From: Candidatus Paraprevotella stercoravium
GTDB lineage: Bacteria > Bacteroidota > Bacteroidia > Bacteroidales > Bacteroidaceae
Direction: 5' to 3'
Length of the DNA stretch: 64,000 bases
Assembly (NCBI GenBank): GCA_944320795.1
Contig: CALUIU010000006.1
Coordinates: forward strand, 26,631-90,630
Shown here piece by piece: positions 1 through 7,649 of this stretch (position 1 is the stretch's first letter; the number at the start of each line of letters is the position of its first letter). The translations under genes were made by a program, and so were the position numbers. The notes beneath the pieces were generated by a model. That model was not told the origin of the DNA and made no database searches. It worked only from the letters and a program-made list of their open reading frames with translations.

Positions 1-2
1 AT

Positions 3-533
3 TTTCGTCGAAACGCCTTCCTGCTTGATTATCCCAATAATGAAGTGAAAAAAGGATTTCTGGCTCTGATTGCAGGCAGTTATTTCAATACACGCGAGAG
101 TATTTACTCTTGGATACAGAATGCAGCCTTTCAGTTACAGGACGGAAAACTCGACGAATTCCGCAGCGGACTGACATCTTTTCTGGCTAGTATCCCTTAC
201 ACCATGCGACGCAAGGAGAACGAACGCGAAAAGGAACGTTATTTCCATTACACGTTCTATCTCATCATGCGCCTGATCAGTGTCTATACGGTGTACACGG
301 AAAAAATGCAGAGCTATGGACGGGTGGACTGTATCGTAGAGACAAACGATTATGTCTATATCTTCGAATTCAAACTGGACGGCACAGCCGACGAGGCCAT
401 GCACCAGATTGAAGCAAAAGGCTATGCCCGCGAATACGAAGCGGACAAGCGAAAGGTTTATCTCATCGGCGCCGTGTTCTCTTCAGAAACCGGAACGATT
501 GAAGATTGGAAATCTGCTCCCGAAACAATTTAA
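3..533 (+). CDS. C-terminal part of an AAA-ATPase-like / PD-(D/E)XK nuclease protein (5' end outside window)
   Basis: The frame is open at the left edge, so only about the last 176 residues are present. They resemble the C-terminal nuclease half of the Bacteroidales AAA-ATPase-like plus PD-(D/E)XK proteins (families PF09820 and PF08011). The nuclease core can be seen: the aspartate in GRVDCIVET, then the E-x-K pair in IFEFKLDG, followed by a helix (EAMHQIEAKGYA) typical of this fold. The visible stretch begins with FLLDYPNNEV, which commonly joins the two domains. The ATPase motifs lie outside the window. These proteins are abundant and often multi-copy in gut Bacteroidetes, and their cellular role is not established. 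Here the gene ends about 70 bases from the truncated end of a DGR remnant on the other strand. Confidence 0.8.
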   Translation, partial: FRRNAFLLDYPNNEVKKGFLALIAGSYFNTRESIYSWIQNAAFQLQDGKLDEFRSGLTSFLASIPYTMRRKENEREKERYFHYTFYLIMRLISVYTVYTEKMQSYGRVDCIVETNDYVYIFEFKLDGTADEAMHQIEAKGYAREYEADKRKVYLIGAVFSSETGTIEDWKSAPETI

Positions 534-602
534 TCGAAACAATTGCTCTAAAATATCCACTCATTGGAAAATCACTGATGGATCGGGTCTACCTCTCTAT
601 AT

Positions 603-722
603 TTAAATTTTTTCTCCCAACATGAAACGAAAGTCACGCTGCATGTATTTCATCAGGCCGACAATTTGAAGCATCAATTGATAGGAAGCTCCATATACCG
701 GAAAATTGACATAAATAGCCAT
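603..722 (-). pseudogene. avd: Truncated avd (DGR four-helix-bundle accessory protein), N-terminal 39 codons only
   Basis: On the minus strand an ATG at 722 opens 6 bases after the stop of the MutS-like gene. It reads 39 codons to TAA at 603-605. The peptide starts MAIYVNFPVYGASYQLMLQI and ends RFMLGEKI. This matches, from memory of the family, the first helix of Bacteroidetes Avd/four-helix-bundle proteins, which begin MAIY-N-PVYKASY and run on through YxxGE. A complete Avd has roughly 110-130 residues, so about two thirds is missing. Avd binds the DGR reverse transcriptase and is needed for mutagenic homing. The next genes expected, a template repeat and a reverse transcriptase, are absent, and the opposing nuclease gene ends just beyond. 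Confidence 0.7.
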
Positions 723-728
723 ACCATA

Positions 729-1220
729 TCAAGATTCCTTTGTTACCCATATTTCTTTTATCTGCTTACGCAATTCTGCCAGAAACACCACACAAGCCAT
801 CGGTGTGCTTTCTTCCAACGGATAATCCAGCACCTTTTGACATAAAGCGCGAAGCGAATCCTGTTTTTCCGTGCTATTGCTCAGACTGGTTATCGGAATG
901 GAAGCCAACCAACTGGCGTAATCTTCGGAAAGTTTCTGTTCGTCATCATTCAAATAGACCAGTACAGTATCACCCTTCATCTCATACCTTCTTCCTGACA
1001 CAAACTTTTCCAAACTACTTTTCGGGAAACCGATATAAACCACTTCGCAACCCGCCTTCCGAACAAAACGCCGAAAGGCCTTGAACGGGTGGAGCAAGCC
1101 ACAGGCCAACCAAGCACTTTCCTGATAAGCCTTATAAAAGCTGCCTTCACCAAGGAACAGAATCGTCCCATCAGGACGAAACTGCTCAGTTTGTAATTTC
1201 TCTTTTATCGTCATAAGCAA
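729..1220 (-). CDS. MutS-like (MSL) DGR accessory protein
   Basis: This 163-residue protein has no signal peptide or membrane segment. Residues about 15-80 have the pattern of the MutS domain I (mismatch-recognition) fold: a GEGSFYKAYQESAW block corresponding to G-x-FY-x-xY-x-x-A, then a helix and VVYIGFPKSSLEKF. It lacks every other MutS domain, including the ATPase. Small MutS-like proteins of this kind have been reported as accessory genes of diversity-generating retroelements (the MSL class). That fits its place between a lectin-fold target gene upstream and an avd stump downstream. The ATG at 1220 or the one at 1214 could be the start. What the protein does in a DGR is not known, and here its partners are gone, so it may be evolving without function. 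The gene itself is intact. Confidence 0.65.
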   Translation of the reverse strand: MLMTIKEKLQTEQFRPDGTILFLGEGSFYKAYQESAWLACGLLHPFKAFRRFVRKAGCEVVYIGFPKSSLEKFVSGRRYEMKGDTVLVYLNDDEQKLSEDYASWLASIPITSLSNSTEKQDSLRALCQKVLDYPLEESTPMACVVFLAELRKQIKEIWVTKES

Positions 1221-1317
1221 AAAAAATAAAAATTTTCGACCTGCTTCGCAGTTTTTAGATCAATAAGCGAGACAAGCCCACATTAAAAAAATCGAACTCG
1301 GAACACAAATACCTTTA

Positions 1318-1491
1318 ATCTGTGACAGGACGAACGGCATGACCACGAAAACGATAATCTTGGCTTTTAATAGCACCATTACTATCAAAATATAAGTGAT
1401 AAGCATCGGAATCATAACTCTCGATAAGTGTGCTCGTCCAATAATCACCACCTCCTCCCAAGCCATAATGGTTTGCACTAAGACGATAACC
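1318..1491 (-). other. Candidate DGR variable-repeat region (3' end of the lectin-fold target)
   Basis: This covers the last 58 codons of the target, from GYRLSAN to VRPVTD. In DGR targets of this family the adenine-mutated variable repeat sits here and codes for the solvent-exposed ligand face of the C-type-lectin fold. The stretch is rich in AAC/AAT-derivable codons (S, N, Y, D, H, G). The template repeat needed to prove variation is absent from the window, so the assignment rests on position and family only. On the minus strand a small stem (CTGC-GAA-GCAG, 1241-1251) lies downstream. Confidence 0.35.
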
Positions 1492-1719
1492 GACAGCAGG
1501 AAGAAAAATACAATTACCATTAGGACCCGTTACTTTTTGACCTTTTATACCATTATAAAGAGTCCATGTCCAAACACAATTATCTATGAGTTCCTGCATT
1601 TCCTCCATTGTGGGCATTCGCCAACTACCTCCCCATAGAGTACGGGCTACATCATATTCGGTTCTACCAATATTATCGCCTATAAAAATCCAGCCTTCGT
1701 TTTCCTTATAATATAAATA

Positions 1720-2744
1720 ACGTGAGTTCGACGAATTATAAGTTCCTGTAAATTTGGTGATTAGCGAAAATTGTTGTAACTTTATAGTGCTGAATTACAA
1801 AGATTTACAAACAATAATCGCTATGATCACCGAGAGCAAAGTTATAGAATTATTTTGTATGGCAGATGATTTCTGCAAATTTTTTGATGCTATGATGGCA
1901 AAATATACGCTTAAACCTACCGTAAAGCGCAAATATCACCGTGCATCCACTATGTCCAAAGCTGAAATCATGCTTGTCATGATACTTTTCCATGATTCGG
2001 GCTATCGTTGTCTGAAGCATTTCTATCAGGAAAAGATCTGCAAGCATATGCGCCATCTCTTCCCCAAGGTCGTCTCCTATAACCGTTTTGTTGAATTGGA
2101 AAAAGAAGTAGCCATCCCATTGGCCCTGTTTATCAAGAAGGTGCTTTTGGGTAAGTGCACAGGAATCAGCTTCGTAGACAGTACCCCCTTACGGGTATGC
2201 AAGAACCAGAGAATTCATATTCATAAAACGTTCAAGGGAATAGCTCAAAGAGGAAAATGTTCCATGGGCTGGTTCTTCGGATTCAAGCTGCATCTGATAT
2301 GCAACGAACGTGGAGAACTTCTGAATTTCATGATTACCCCCGGAGACGTGGATGACCGTAAACCTCTTGAATACAAAGCCTTTGTGGAATTCATTCATGG
2401 AAAGCTTGTCGGAGATAAGGGATATATCGGAAAAAATTGTTTCAGAGATTGTTTGTCGATGGCATACAACTAATAACCAAGTTGAAAAGCAACATGAAAG
2501 GAACATTGATGTCTCTTTCTGACAAACTGCTTCTCAGGAAACGAGCCATTATCGAAACTGTCAATGACGAACTTAAAAATATAGCACAGGTCGAACATTC
2601 CAGACATAGGACTTTTGATAATTTTATTGTCAACCTTTTGAGCGCAATTGCAGCATATTGCTGCTTTCCTAAGAAACCATGTATTAATGTTTTAAGAACG
2701 ATTGATACATTACCTGCTTTGTTCTGAATTCGTCGAACTCACGT
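1720..2744 (+). mobile_element. IS982-family insertion sequence, 1025 bp
   Basis: Perfect 18-bp terminal inverted repeats bound the element: ACGTGAGTTCGACGAATT at 1720-1737 and its complement at 2727-2744. A 6-bp direct repeat TAAATA flanks it (1714-1719 and 2745-2750). The encoded transposase belongs to the IS982 family, whose members are about 1 kb with target duplications of variable short length. The target is the FISUMP lipoprotein gene; the transposase runs on the opposite strand to it. Intact ends and a perfect target duplication suggest a fairly recent insertion. Confidence 0.92.
1823..2727 (+). pseudogene. IS982-family DDE transposase, split by a -1 frameshift
   Basis: The ATG at 1823 (MITESKVIELF) is the family-like start, although the frame is open from a TTG at 1754. 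The first segment carries the N-terminal helical region and the first catalytic aspartate in ISFVDSTPLRVC, then MGWFFGFKLHL, and continues to GDKGYIGKN. It then goes out of frame after an A6 run (2431-2436) and stops at 2473. The downstream frame resumes the family sequence ([17 protein letters not shown]) and includes the last catalytic region, [15 protein letters not shown], before stopping at 2727. Re-reading one base after AAT (2435-2437) restores the normal protein of about 300 residues. The heptamer A-AAA-AAT has the form of a -1 slippery site, so either a disabling deletion or frameshifting is possible. Confidence 0.85.
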
Positions 2745-3237
2745 TAAATAGGAATCACTATCATAATCATCCTTCTCCACTATTTCTCCCCAAGCATAAT
2801 AATCACCATACTCTTCAGGCTTCGTAGCCCCAATATTACAACTGGCCCATTTGATGCCACTTGGCAAACCCAGATCTACTGCTCCTGAGGGGAAATCTCC
2901 AGCCTCTCCAGAGAACTGTTCTTCGGAACTATCTGTACTGCATGAGTTAAACAAAACAGCACAACACAAAAAAGATAAAAAATAAACGAATTTCATAAGC
3001 TACTCATTCTAAAATTAATCATATTTCATTATTTATTTTTCAGATCAAACTCATATCAAAAGTTTTATGATAAAAACATATATCATATATTTTTACATAA
3101 TCTATCACAGATATAAAGAATTTTACTTACATAAAAGGAAATTACAAAGAAAAATGCAAAAAATCAAGAACGCATCCAAACACAATCATATCGCAATATC
3201 CTTTAAACAAATTCAACAGCCAGTTATTTTCTTTTCC

Positions 3238-3303
3238 AAATTTCGTCCCGTCGGTACTCAAATATTGTTTCGATGAAATTTGAGTACCGACGGGACGAAA
3301 TTT
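3238..3303. repeat. Perfect 26-bp inverted repeat with 14-base loop
   Basis: The left arm 3238-3263 (containing TTTCGTCCCGTCGGTACTC) and right arm 3278-3303 are exact complements around the loop ATTGTTTCGATGAA. The element lies between the disrupted DGR target and the ilv terminator, with no gene in 2997-3352. A-rich sequence on the left and a run of Ts on the right would let it act as a terminator on either strand, but the stem is longer than usual. It shares the TTTCGTCCC/GGGACGAAA core with the hairpin at 25465-25507. Nothing else is recognisable in 2997-3237. Confidence 0.85.
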
Positions 3304-3352
3304 TTGCAATCTCCTAAGGAAGCATTCACCTGATCGGTATCAAAACAAAAAA

Positions 3353-3381
3353 AAGAGGAAATGCAACGCGCATTTCCTCTT
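3353..3381 (-). terminator. Rho-independent terminator of the ilv operon
   Basis: A 12-bp stem (AAGAGGAAATGC / GCATTTCCTCTT) with a 5-base loop is followed on the minus strand by a run of eight Ts. It starts about 50 bases after the ilvC stop codon. Confidence 0.9.
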
Positions 3382-3431
3382 CATATTTAAATTCATAAAA
3401 CGAGTGAAACTACTTTCACTCCAGAACTTTC

Positions 3432-4475
3432 TTAGTTGTTCTCCGGACGCAATTTGCGAACAGTCTCGGCAGTACGCCACATCTCGCTGTCGTGCAAAGC
3501 CTGCAACTCCTTCTCCAACTTCACGCGATAGTCCGGCTGTGAGTTAGAGTCGATAGAAATCTGTGCCTCGTTACCGCTCTTCACGGATTCATACAGCTTC
3601 TGCATCACTGGCTTGATGGCATCGTGGAACGGACCCATCCAGTCCAAAGCACCGCGCTGTGCGGTAGTAGAACAGTTAGCATACATCCAGTCCATACCCT
3701 TCTGTGCAAACAAAGGCATCAAAGACTGAGTCAGCTCTTCTACGGTTTCGTTGAAAGCCTCAGATGGTGTGTGGCCATTCTCACGCAACACTTCGTACTG
3801 AGCCAGCAACAAGCCCTGGATAGCACCCATCAATGAACCACGCTCACCGGTCAGGTCAGAGTAAACCTCACGCTTGAAAGTTGTTTCAAACAGATAACCG
3901 GAACCGATACCGATACCGAAGGCCAAAGTACGGTCCATTGCTCTACCGGTAGCGTCCTGATATACTGCGTAAGAGCTGTTCAAGCCACGACCTTCCAGGA
4001 ACATGGTACGCAAAGAAGTACCTGAACCCTTAGGAGCAACCATAATCACGTCGATATCTGCCGGTGGGATAATATTTGTTCTTTCTTTGTAAGTGATTCC
4101 AAAACCGTGTGAGAAGTACAGAGCCTTGCCCGGAGTCAGGTACTGCTTGATCTGTGGCCATACGGCAATCTGAGCGGCATCTGACAGCAACATGCAGACG
4201 ATAGTACCCTTCTGAGCAGCCTCTTCGATAGAGAACAGTGTTTCGCCCGGAACCCATCCGTCAGCCACTGCCTTATCGTAAGTCTTGCCCGGACGCTGTC
4301 CGACGATGACGTTGAAACCGTTGTCGCGCAGGTTACAAGCCTGACCCGGTCCCTGAACACCATAACCCAAGACAGCAATAGTCTCGTCTTTCAAAATCTC
4401 ACGTGCTTTTTCCAATGGAAATTCTTCGCGGGTCATCACGGTTTCGATAACACCGCCAAAATTCAATTCTGCCAT
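3432..4475 (-). CDS. ilvC: Ketol-acid reductoisomerase
   Basis: This 347-residue enzyme catalyses the NAD(P)H-dependent isomeroreduction of acetolactate and acetohydroxybutyrate, the second step of valine and isoleucine synthesis, in the cytosol. The Rossmann motif GYGVQGPGQA is near residues 37-46. The Mg2+-binding and catalytic region follows (VAPKGSG, EGRGLNSSYAV, SDLTGERGSLMGAI), and the C-terminal helical domain includes RENGHTPSEAFNETVEEL. It ends VRKLRPENN. The sequence looks closer to fungal mitochondrial Ilv5 than to the familiar short bacterial enzymes, which usually read GYGSQGHAHA at the Rossmann motif. It is the last gene of the ilv operon, 107 bases after the thioesterase, with a terminator behind it. 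Confidence 0.96.
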   Translation of the reverse strand: MAELNFGGVIETVMTREEFPLEKAREILKDETIAVLGYGVQGPGQACNLRDNGFNVIVGQRPGKTYDKAVADGWVPGETLFSIEEAAQKGTIVCMLLSDAAQIAVWPQIKQYLTPGKALYFSHGFGITYKERTNIIPPADIDVIMVAPKGSGTSLRTMFLEGRGLNSSYAVYQDATGRAMDRTLAFGIGIGSGYLFETTFKREVYSDLTGERGSLMGAIQGLLLAQYEVLRENGHTPSEAFNETVEELTQSLMPLFAQKGMDWMYANCSTTAQRGALDWMGPFHDAIKPVMQKLYESVKSGNEAQISIDSNSQPDYRVKLEKELQALHDSEMWRTAETVRKLRPENN

Positions 4476-4582
4476 TTTTCTAATTTTTTATTGTGTTGTT
4501 TATTGCTGGTATTTCTTTTTCTATTTAAAATCTAATCGCCAGCAAATATACAAATTTATTTTATAAAACGAATAAAAAGCTA

Positions 4583-5347
4583 CTATTTATTACTAAAATA
4601 TATTCTAAAGCGACATAATGTCTCTTCTTTGCCATCGGCTTCAGGCGCCCGGCGTATCTCTATATCATACACTCCGTCGCCACAGGATTCCTTGTAAAAC
4701 AGCAAGGTATCTCCCACATGCCCCTCTGCGATATAGGCCACCTCAAAACGACGGATATACTGGGTGCGATAAGTATCAAGCGGAAACAGATCAAGCACAT
4801 GCTCCACATATTTCACACTGTTTACATGTCCGTTCACATCGATATCGCTATACACCACCGGATAAGTGCGCACACACTCGGGATTGCTCAGTTTGATGCG
4901 TGAAAACTTCTCGATGGGGCAAGGCTTCTCGCTTTCGATATAGTCCATGATATGACCGTCATTCATCAACAGCAGATCCGCAGGCTTGCGTGTGTCCATA
5001 TTGATCATGGCCCAAATGGAACGGGCATAACCGATAGGAGTGCCGGAAGCGTCGCACACCGCAAAATTACGGTCGGTAAACAGGCGATACACATTTTCGA
5101 TCCAGGTATCTACCGTAAACTCCTCGAATTCCTTCGGCATACGCTCCATCTCGACCACAAGGCGCGAAAGTACCCAGGTGTAGTTGCTCTCATTCAGAGA
5201 AGCCATACCGAAACCGCGCTCCTTGGCATGGAAACCGGCGCAGTTGAGCAGATGGTTACCCAGCACACCCAGAAAGAGCGAACCGCTGAAGTCTACATGA
5301 AACGGCTCGGCCACCAGCCGATAGGTTCCTATCTTACCGTACTCCAT
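4583..5347 (-). CDS. Acyl-ACP thioesterase (FatA/FatB type)
   Basis: This 254-residue protein belongs to the acyl-ACP thioesterase family (PF01643), which hydrolyses acyl-ACP to release free fatty acid in the cytosol. Two hotdog halves can be seen. The first has WVLSRLVVEMER and IGYARSIWAMI, like plant FatA/B. The second has DIDVNGHVNSVKYVEHVLD, where the N-x-H pair (near residues 171-173) supplies catalytic residues. There is no signal peptide. The gene sits between ilvN (gap of 3 bases) and ilvC in the branched-chain amino acid operon. This co-transcription hints at a link between branched-chain precursors and the branched fatty acids that dominate Bacteroides lipids, but that is inference. 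Confidence 0.88.
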   Translation of the reverse strand: MEYGKIGTYRLVAEPFHVDFSGSLFLGVLGNHLLNCAGFHAKERGFGMASLNESNYTWVLSRLVVEMERMPKEFEEFTVDTWIENVYRLFTDRNFAVCDASGTPIGYARSIWAMINMDTRKPADLLLMNDGHIMDYIESEKPCPIEKFSRIKLSNPECVRTYPVVYSDIDVNGHVNSVKYVEHVLDLFPLDTYRTQYIRRFEVAYIAEGHVGDTLLFYKESCGDGVYDIEIRRAPEADGKEETLCRFRIYFSNK

Positions 5348-5350
5348 GAC

Positions 5351-5923
5351 TTATCCGTTGGCTTGTTGTTTCTTCTGGGCCTCGTAAGACTCGCGACGTT
5401 CGGCCAGGAAACGGTCCAGATATTCAATACAGCTCTTGGTGATGGCAATGCGTCCGGAACGCACGTACTGCAACACGCAGTTCCACTGGTTCAGCGCATG
5501 ATAAAGTGACATTATCTCTTCCGTGCGTCCTTTCTTGGTCACAACGGTATAGGTCGGATTCACCTCCACAATCTGTGCTCCATGACGGCGCACCTCTTCT
5601 GAAACTTGAGGAGCATCAATCACCACCGGAGTGGCAAGCTTATACAGAGCCACTTCCTGAATGAAGATTTCATCATCGGTAAAGTAATTGGCCTGCAATA
5701 CATCGATTTTCTTTTCGATCTGCTTGGTGATGATCACAATCTGCTCTTCGGTAGTCCAGCAGGTAATGGTATATTTATGTACTCCCTTAATGCTGGAGGC
5801 CGACACATTCAGACTCTCAATGTTTACCTGCCGACGGGTAAATACGGCAGTGACCTGATTCAGTACACCGGCAAAGTTCTCGGAGAAAACAATCAGGGTA
5901 TAAAACTTCTTATCTTGTTCCAT
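5351..5923 (-). CDS. ilvN: Acetolactate synthase small (regulatory) subunit
   Basis: This 190-residue protein is the regulatory partner of IlvB. An N-terminal ACT domain spans about residues 7-80 (LIVFSENFAGVLNQVTAVF, then RRQVNIESLNVSAS), the usual site of valine feedback binding. A C-terminal domain follows (TPVVIDAP, VVEVNPT-like region, ALNQWNCVLQYVRSGRIAI). The length is slightly above the 160-175 of enterobacterial IlvH. It starts 12 bases after ilvB and ends 3 bases before the thioesterase gene, so it is translated within the operon. Confidence 0.94.
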   Translation of the reverse strand: MEQDKKFYTLIVFSENFAGVLNQVTAVFTRRQVNIESLNVSASSIKGVHKYTITCWTTEEQIVIITKQIEKKIDVLQANYFTDDEIFIQEVALYKLATPVVIDAPQVSEEVRRHGAQIVEVNPTYTVVTKKGRTEEIMSLYHALNQWNCVLQYVRSGRIAITKSCIEYLDRFLAERRESYEAQKKQQANG

Positions 5924-5935
5924 GTTTCAATCTCC

Positions 5936-7636
5936 TTATTTAATCTCTAACAACATATCGTCCACATCATTGCCGGGGCAACACATGGGCAGTACTTCTC
6001 CCTCTTCGATTACAGCCACCTGCAACAGATATGGTCCGTCGGTATGGATCATCTTGTCGATGGCTTTCTCCAGATCGGCACGCTCAACAACCGTTTCGCA
6101 CGGAATATCGTAAGCCGAAGCAATCTTCTCATAGTCGGGATTAAGCATCGGAGTGAAAGAATAACGGTGGTTAAAGAACATCTCCTGCCACTGGCGCACA
6201 TTGCCCAGATAATTGTTATTGAGCAGAATGATCTTTACCGGAGCACGTTGCTCCATAATGGTTCCGAACTCCTGAATAGACATCTGGATACCACCGTCAC
6301 CCATAAAGGCACATACCAGGCGGTCGGGTGCTCCAAACGTGGCGCCAACAGCTGCCGGAAGTCCGAATCCCATCGTTCCCATACCGCCGGAAGTTACCAT
6401 GCTTCGTTTTTCAGTAAACTTGAAGTAGCGGGCGGCCAGCATCTGGTTCTGACCGACATCGGTCACCAGGATAGCTTTGTTATCGGTCATCTCCGTAACC
6501 TTGCGCACCACCTCACCCATCTTGATCGGTCCTTCCTGCGGATGAATCTCAGGTTCGATCACGCGCACGCGCTCTTCTTCATAATGTTCGTTGAAGCTCT
6601 CGATCCACTCAGTGTGTTTCTGCTCCTTCAGCAGAGCGGTTACAGCACTCAGGGTGTCCTTACAGTTACCCAACACAGCCAGGTCAACCACCACATTCTT
6701 GTTGATTTCACTCGGGTCGATATCGAAATGGATTTTCTTGGCCTGAGTGGCGTAAGTGCTGAGTTTTCCGGTGATACGGTCATCGAAACGCATTCCCACC
6801 GCAATCAGCAGGTCGCATTCCTGAGTCTTGCGGTTGGTGGCCAGACTGCCGTGCATACCGAGCATACCCTTGTTCAACGGATGATCGGAAGGCAGAGCAG
6901 AGAGTCCTAACAGAGTGCAGCCGGCAGGCATATCGGCCTTTTCGAGGAAAGCACGGATCTCTTCCTGCGCACCGCCCAATTCAACTCCCTGACCAACGAG
7001 CACCAGAGGTTTCTTGGCTTCGTTAATCATACGGGCGGCTTCCTGAATGGCCTCATCTTCTATCTTCGGCACCGGCACATAACTGCGGATAAAGTCGATA
7101 CTCTCCGGTTCGTAGTCTACCAGCTCGGTCTGCGCATTCTTGGCAAAATCGAGCACTACCGGACCGGGACGACCGCTGCGGGCAATATAGAACGCACGGC
7201 TCACAGCCCAGGCTACATCTTCCGGACGACGGATCTGATAAGCCCATTTGGTAATTGGCTGGGTCACACCTACCAGGTCACATTCCTGAAAAGCGTCTGT
7301 TCCCAACATAGAGGCACCCACCTGACCGCAGATGACGACAATCGGAGTGCTGTCCATCATGGCATCGGCAATACCGGTAATGGTATTGGTAGCACCGGGA
7401 CCACTGGTCACCAGACAAACACCCACCTTTCCGGACACACGGGCATAACCCTGTGCCGCATGGGCTGCCGCCTGCTCGTGACGCACAAGAATGTGATTCA
7501 AAGTTTCTTTATGATCGTACAAAGCGTCGAATGCCGGCATGATGGCACCACCGGGATAACCGAATAAGGTGGTTACCCCTTCGTGCTCCAAGGAGCGCAT
7601 CAACGCTTCTGCTCCAGTTATCTTTTGTTTTTCCAT
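5936..7636 (-). CDS. ilvB: Acetolactate synthase large (catalytic) subunit
   Basis: This 566-residue thiamine-diphosphate enzyme condenses pyruvate with pyruvate or 2-ketobutyrate. It begins with GAEALMRSLEHEGVTTLFGY; the catalytic glutamate lies in VRHEQAAAHAAQGYAR (near residue 54). The FAD-binding middle domain follows, and the ThDP motif GDGGIQMSIQEF with LLNNNYLGN is near residue 443. The length matches the family. The gene lies 13 bases after ilvD and 12 before ilvN. Confidence 0.96.
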   Translation of the reverse strand: MEKQKITGAEALMRSLEHEGVTTLFGYPGGAIMPAFDALYDHKETLNHILVRHEQAAAHAAQGYARVSGKVGVCLVTSGPGATNTITGIADAMMDSTPIVVICGQVGASMLGTDAFQECDLVGVTQPITKWAYQIRRPEDVAWAVSRAFYIARSGRPGPVVLDFAKNAQTELVDYEPESIDFIRSYVPVPKIEDEAIQEAARMINEAKKPLVLVGQGVELGGAQEEIRAFLEKADMPAGCTLLGLSALPSDHPLNKGMLGMHGSLATNRKTQECDLLIAVGMRFDDRITGKLSTYATQAKKIHFDIDPSEINKNVVVDLAVLGNCKDTLSAVTALLKEQKHTEWIESFNEHYEEERVRVIEPEIHPQEGPIKMGEVVRKVTEMTDNKAILVTDVGQNQMLAARYFKFTEKRSMVTSGGMGTMGFGLPAAVGATFGAPDRLVCAFMGDGGIQMSIQEFGTIMEQRAPVKIILLNNNYLGNVRQWQEMFFNHRYSFTPMLNPDYEKIASAYDIPCETVVERADLEKAIDKMIHTDGPYLLQVAVIEEGEVLPMCCPGNDVDDMLLEIK

Positions 7637-7649
7637 GTTTCTAAATCGG

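Larger units (their letters stand above)
1315..2996 (-). pseudogene. FISUMP/C-type-lectin-fold lipoprotein (probable DGR target) interrupted by an IS982-family element
   Basis: The two halves lie on either side of the insertion. The N-terminal half (2996-2745) begins MKFVYFLSFLCCAVLFNSC, a lipoprotein signal with lipobox LFNSC, then VDLGLPSGIKWASCNIGA and YYAWGE, hallmarks of the FISUMP/DUF1566-like domain. The C-terminal half (1719-1315) carries ARTLWGGSWRMPT, GYRLSANHYG, GDYWTST and the terminal HAVRPVTD. Removing 1720-2744 and one copy of the 6-base duplication TAT-TTA rejoins the frame exactly (DSYL then YYKENEG), giving a protein of about 216 residues. Such lipoproteins are the usual variable targets of Bacteroidales DGRs, with the variable repeat at the 3' end. 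As it stands the gene can make only an 85-residue truncated lipoprotein. Confidence 0.85.

Noticed and set aside
3067..3276. 69-codon plus-strand frame ending in the palindrome at 3238-3303.
   Set aside because: Low-complexity composition, no start context and it runs into the inverted repeat.
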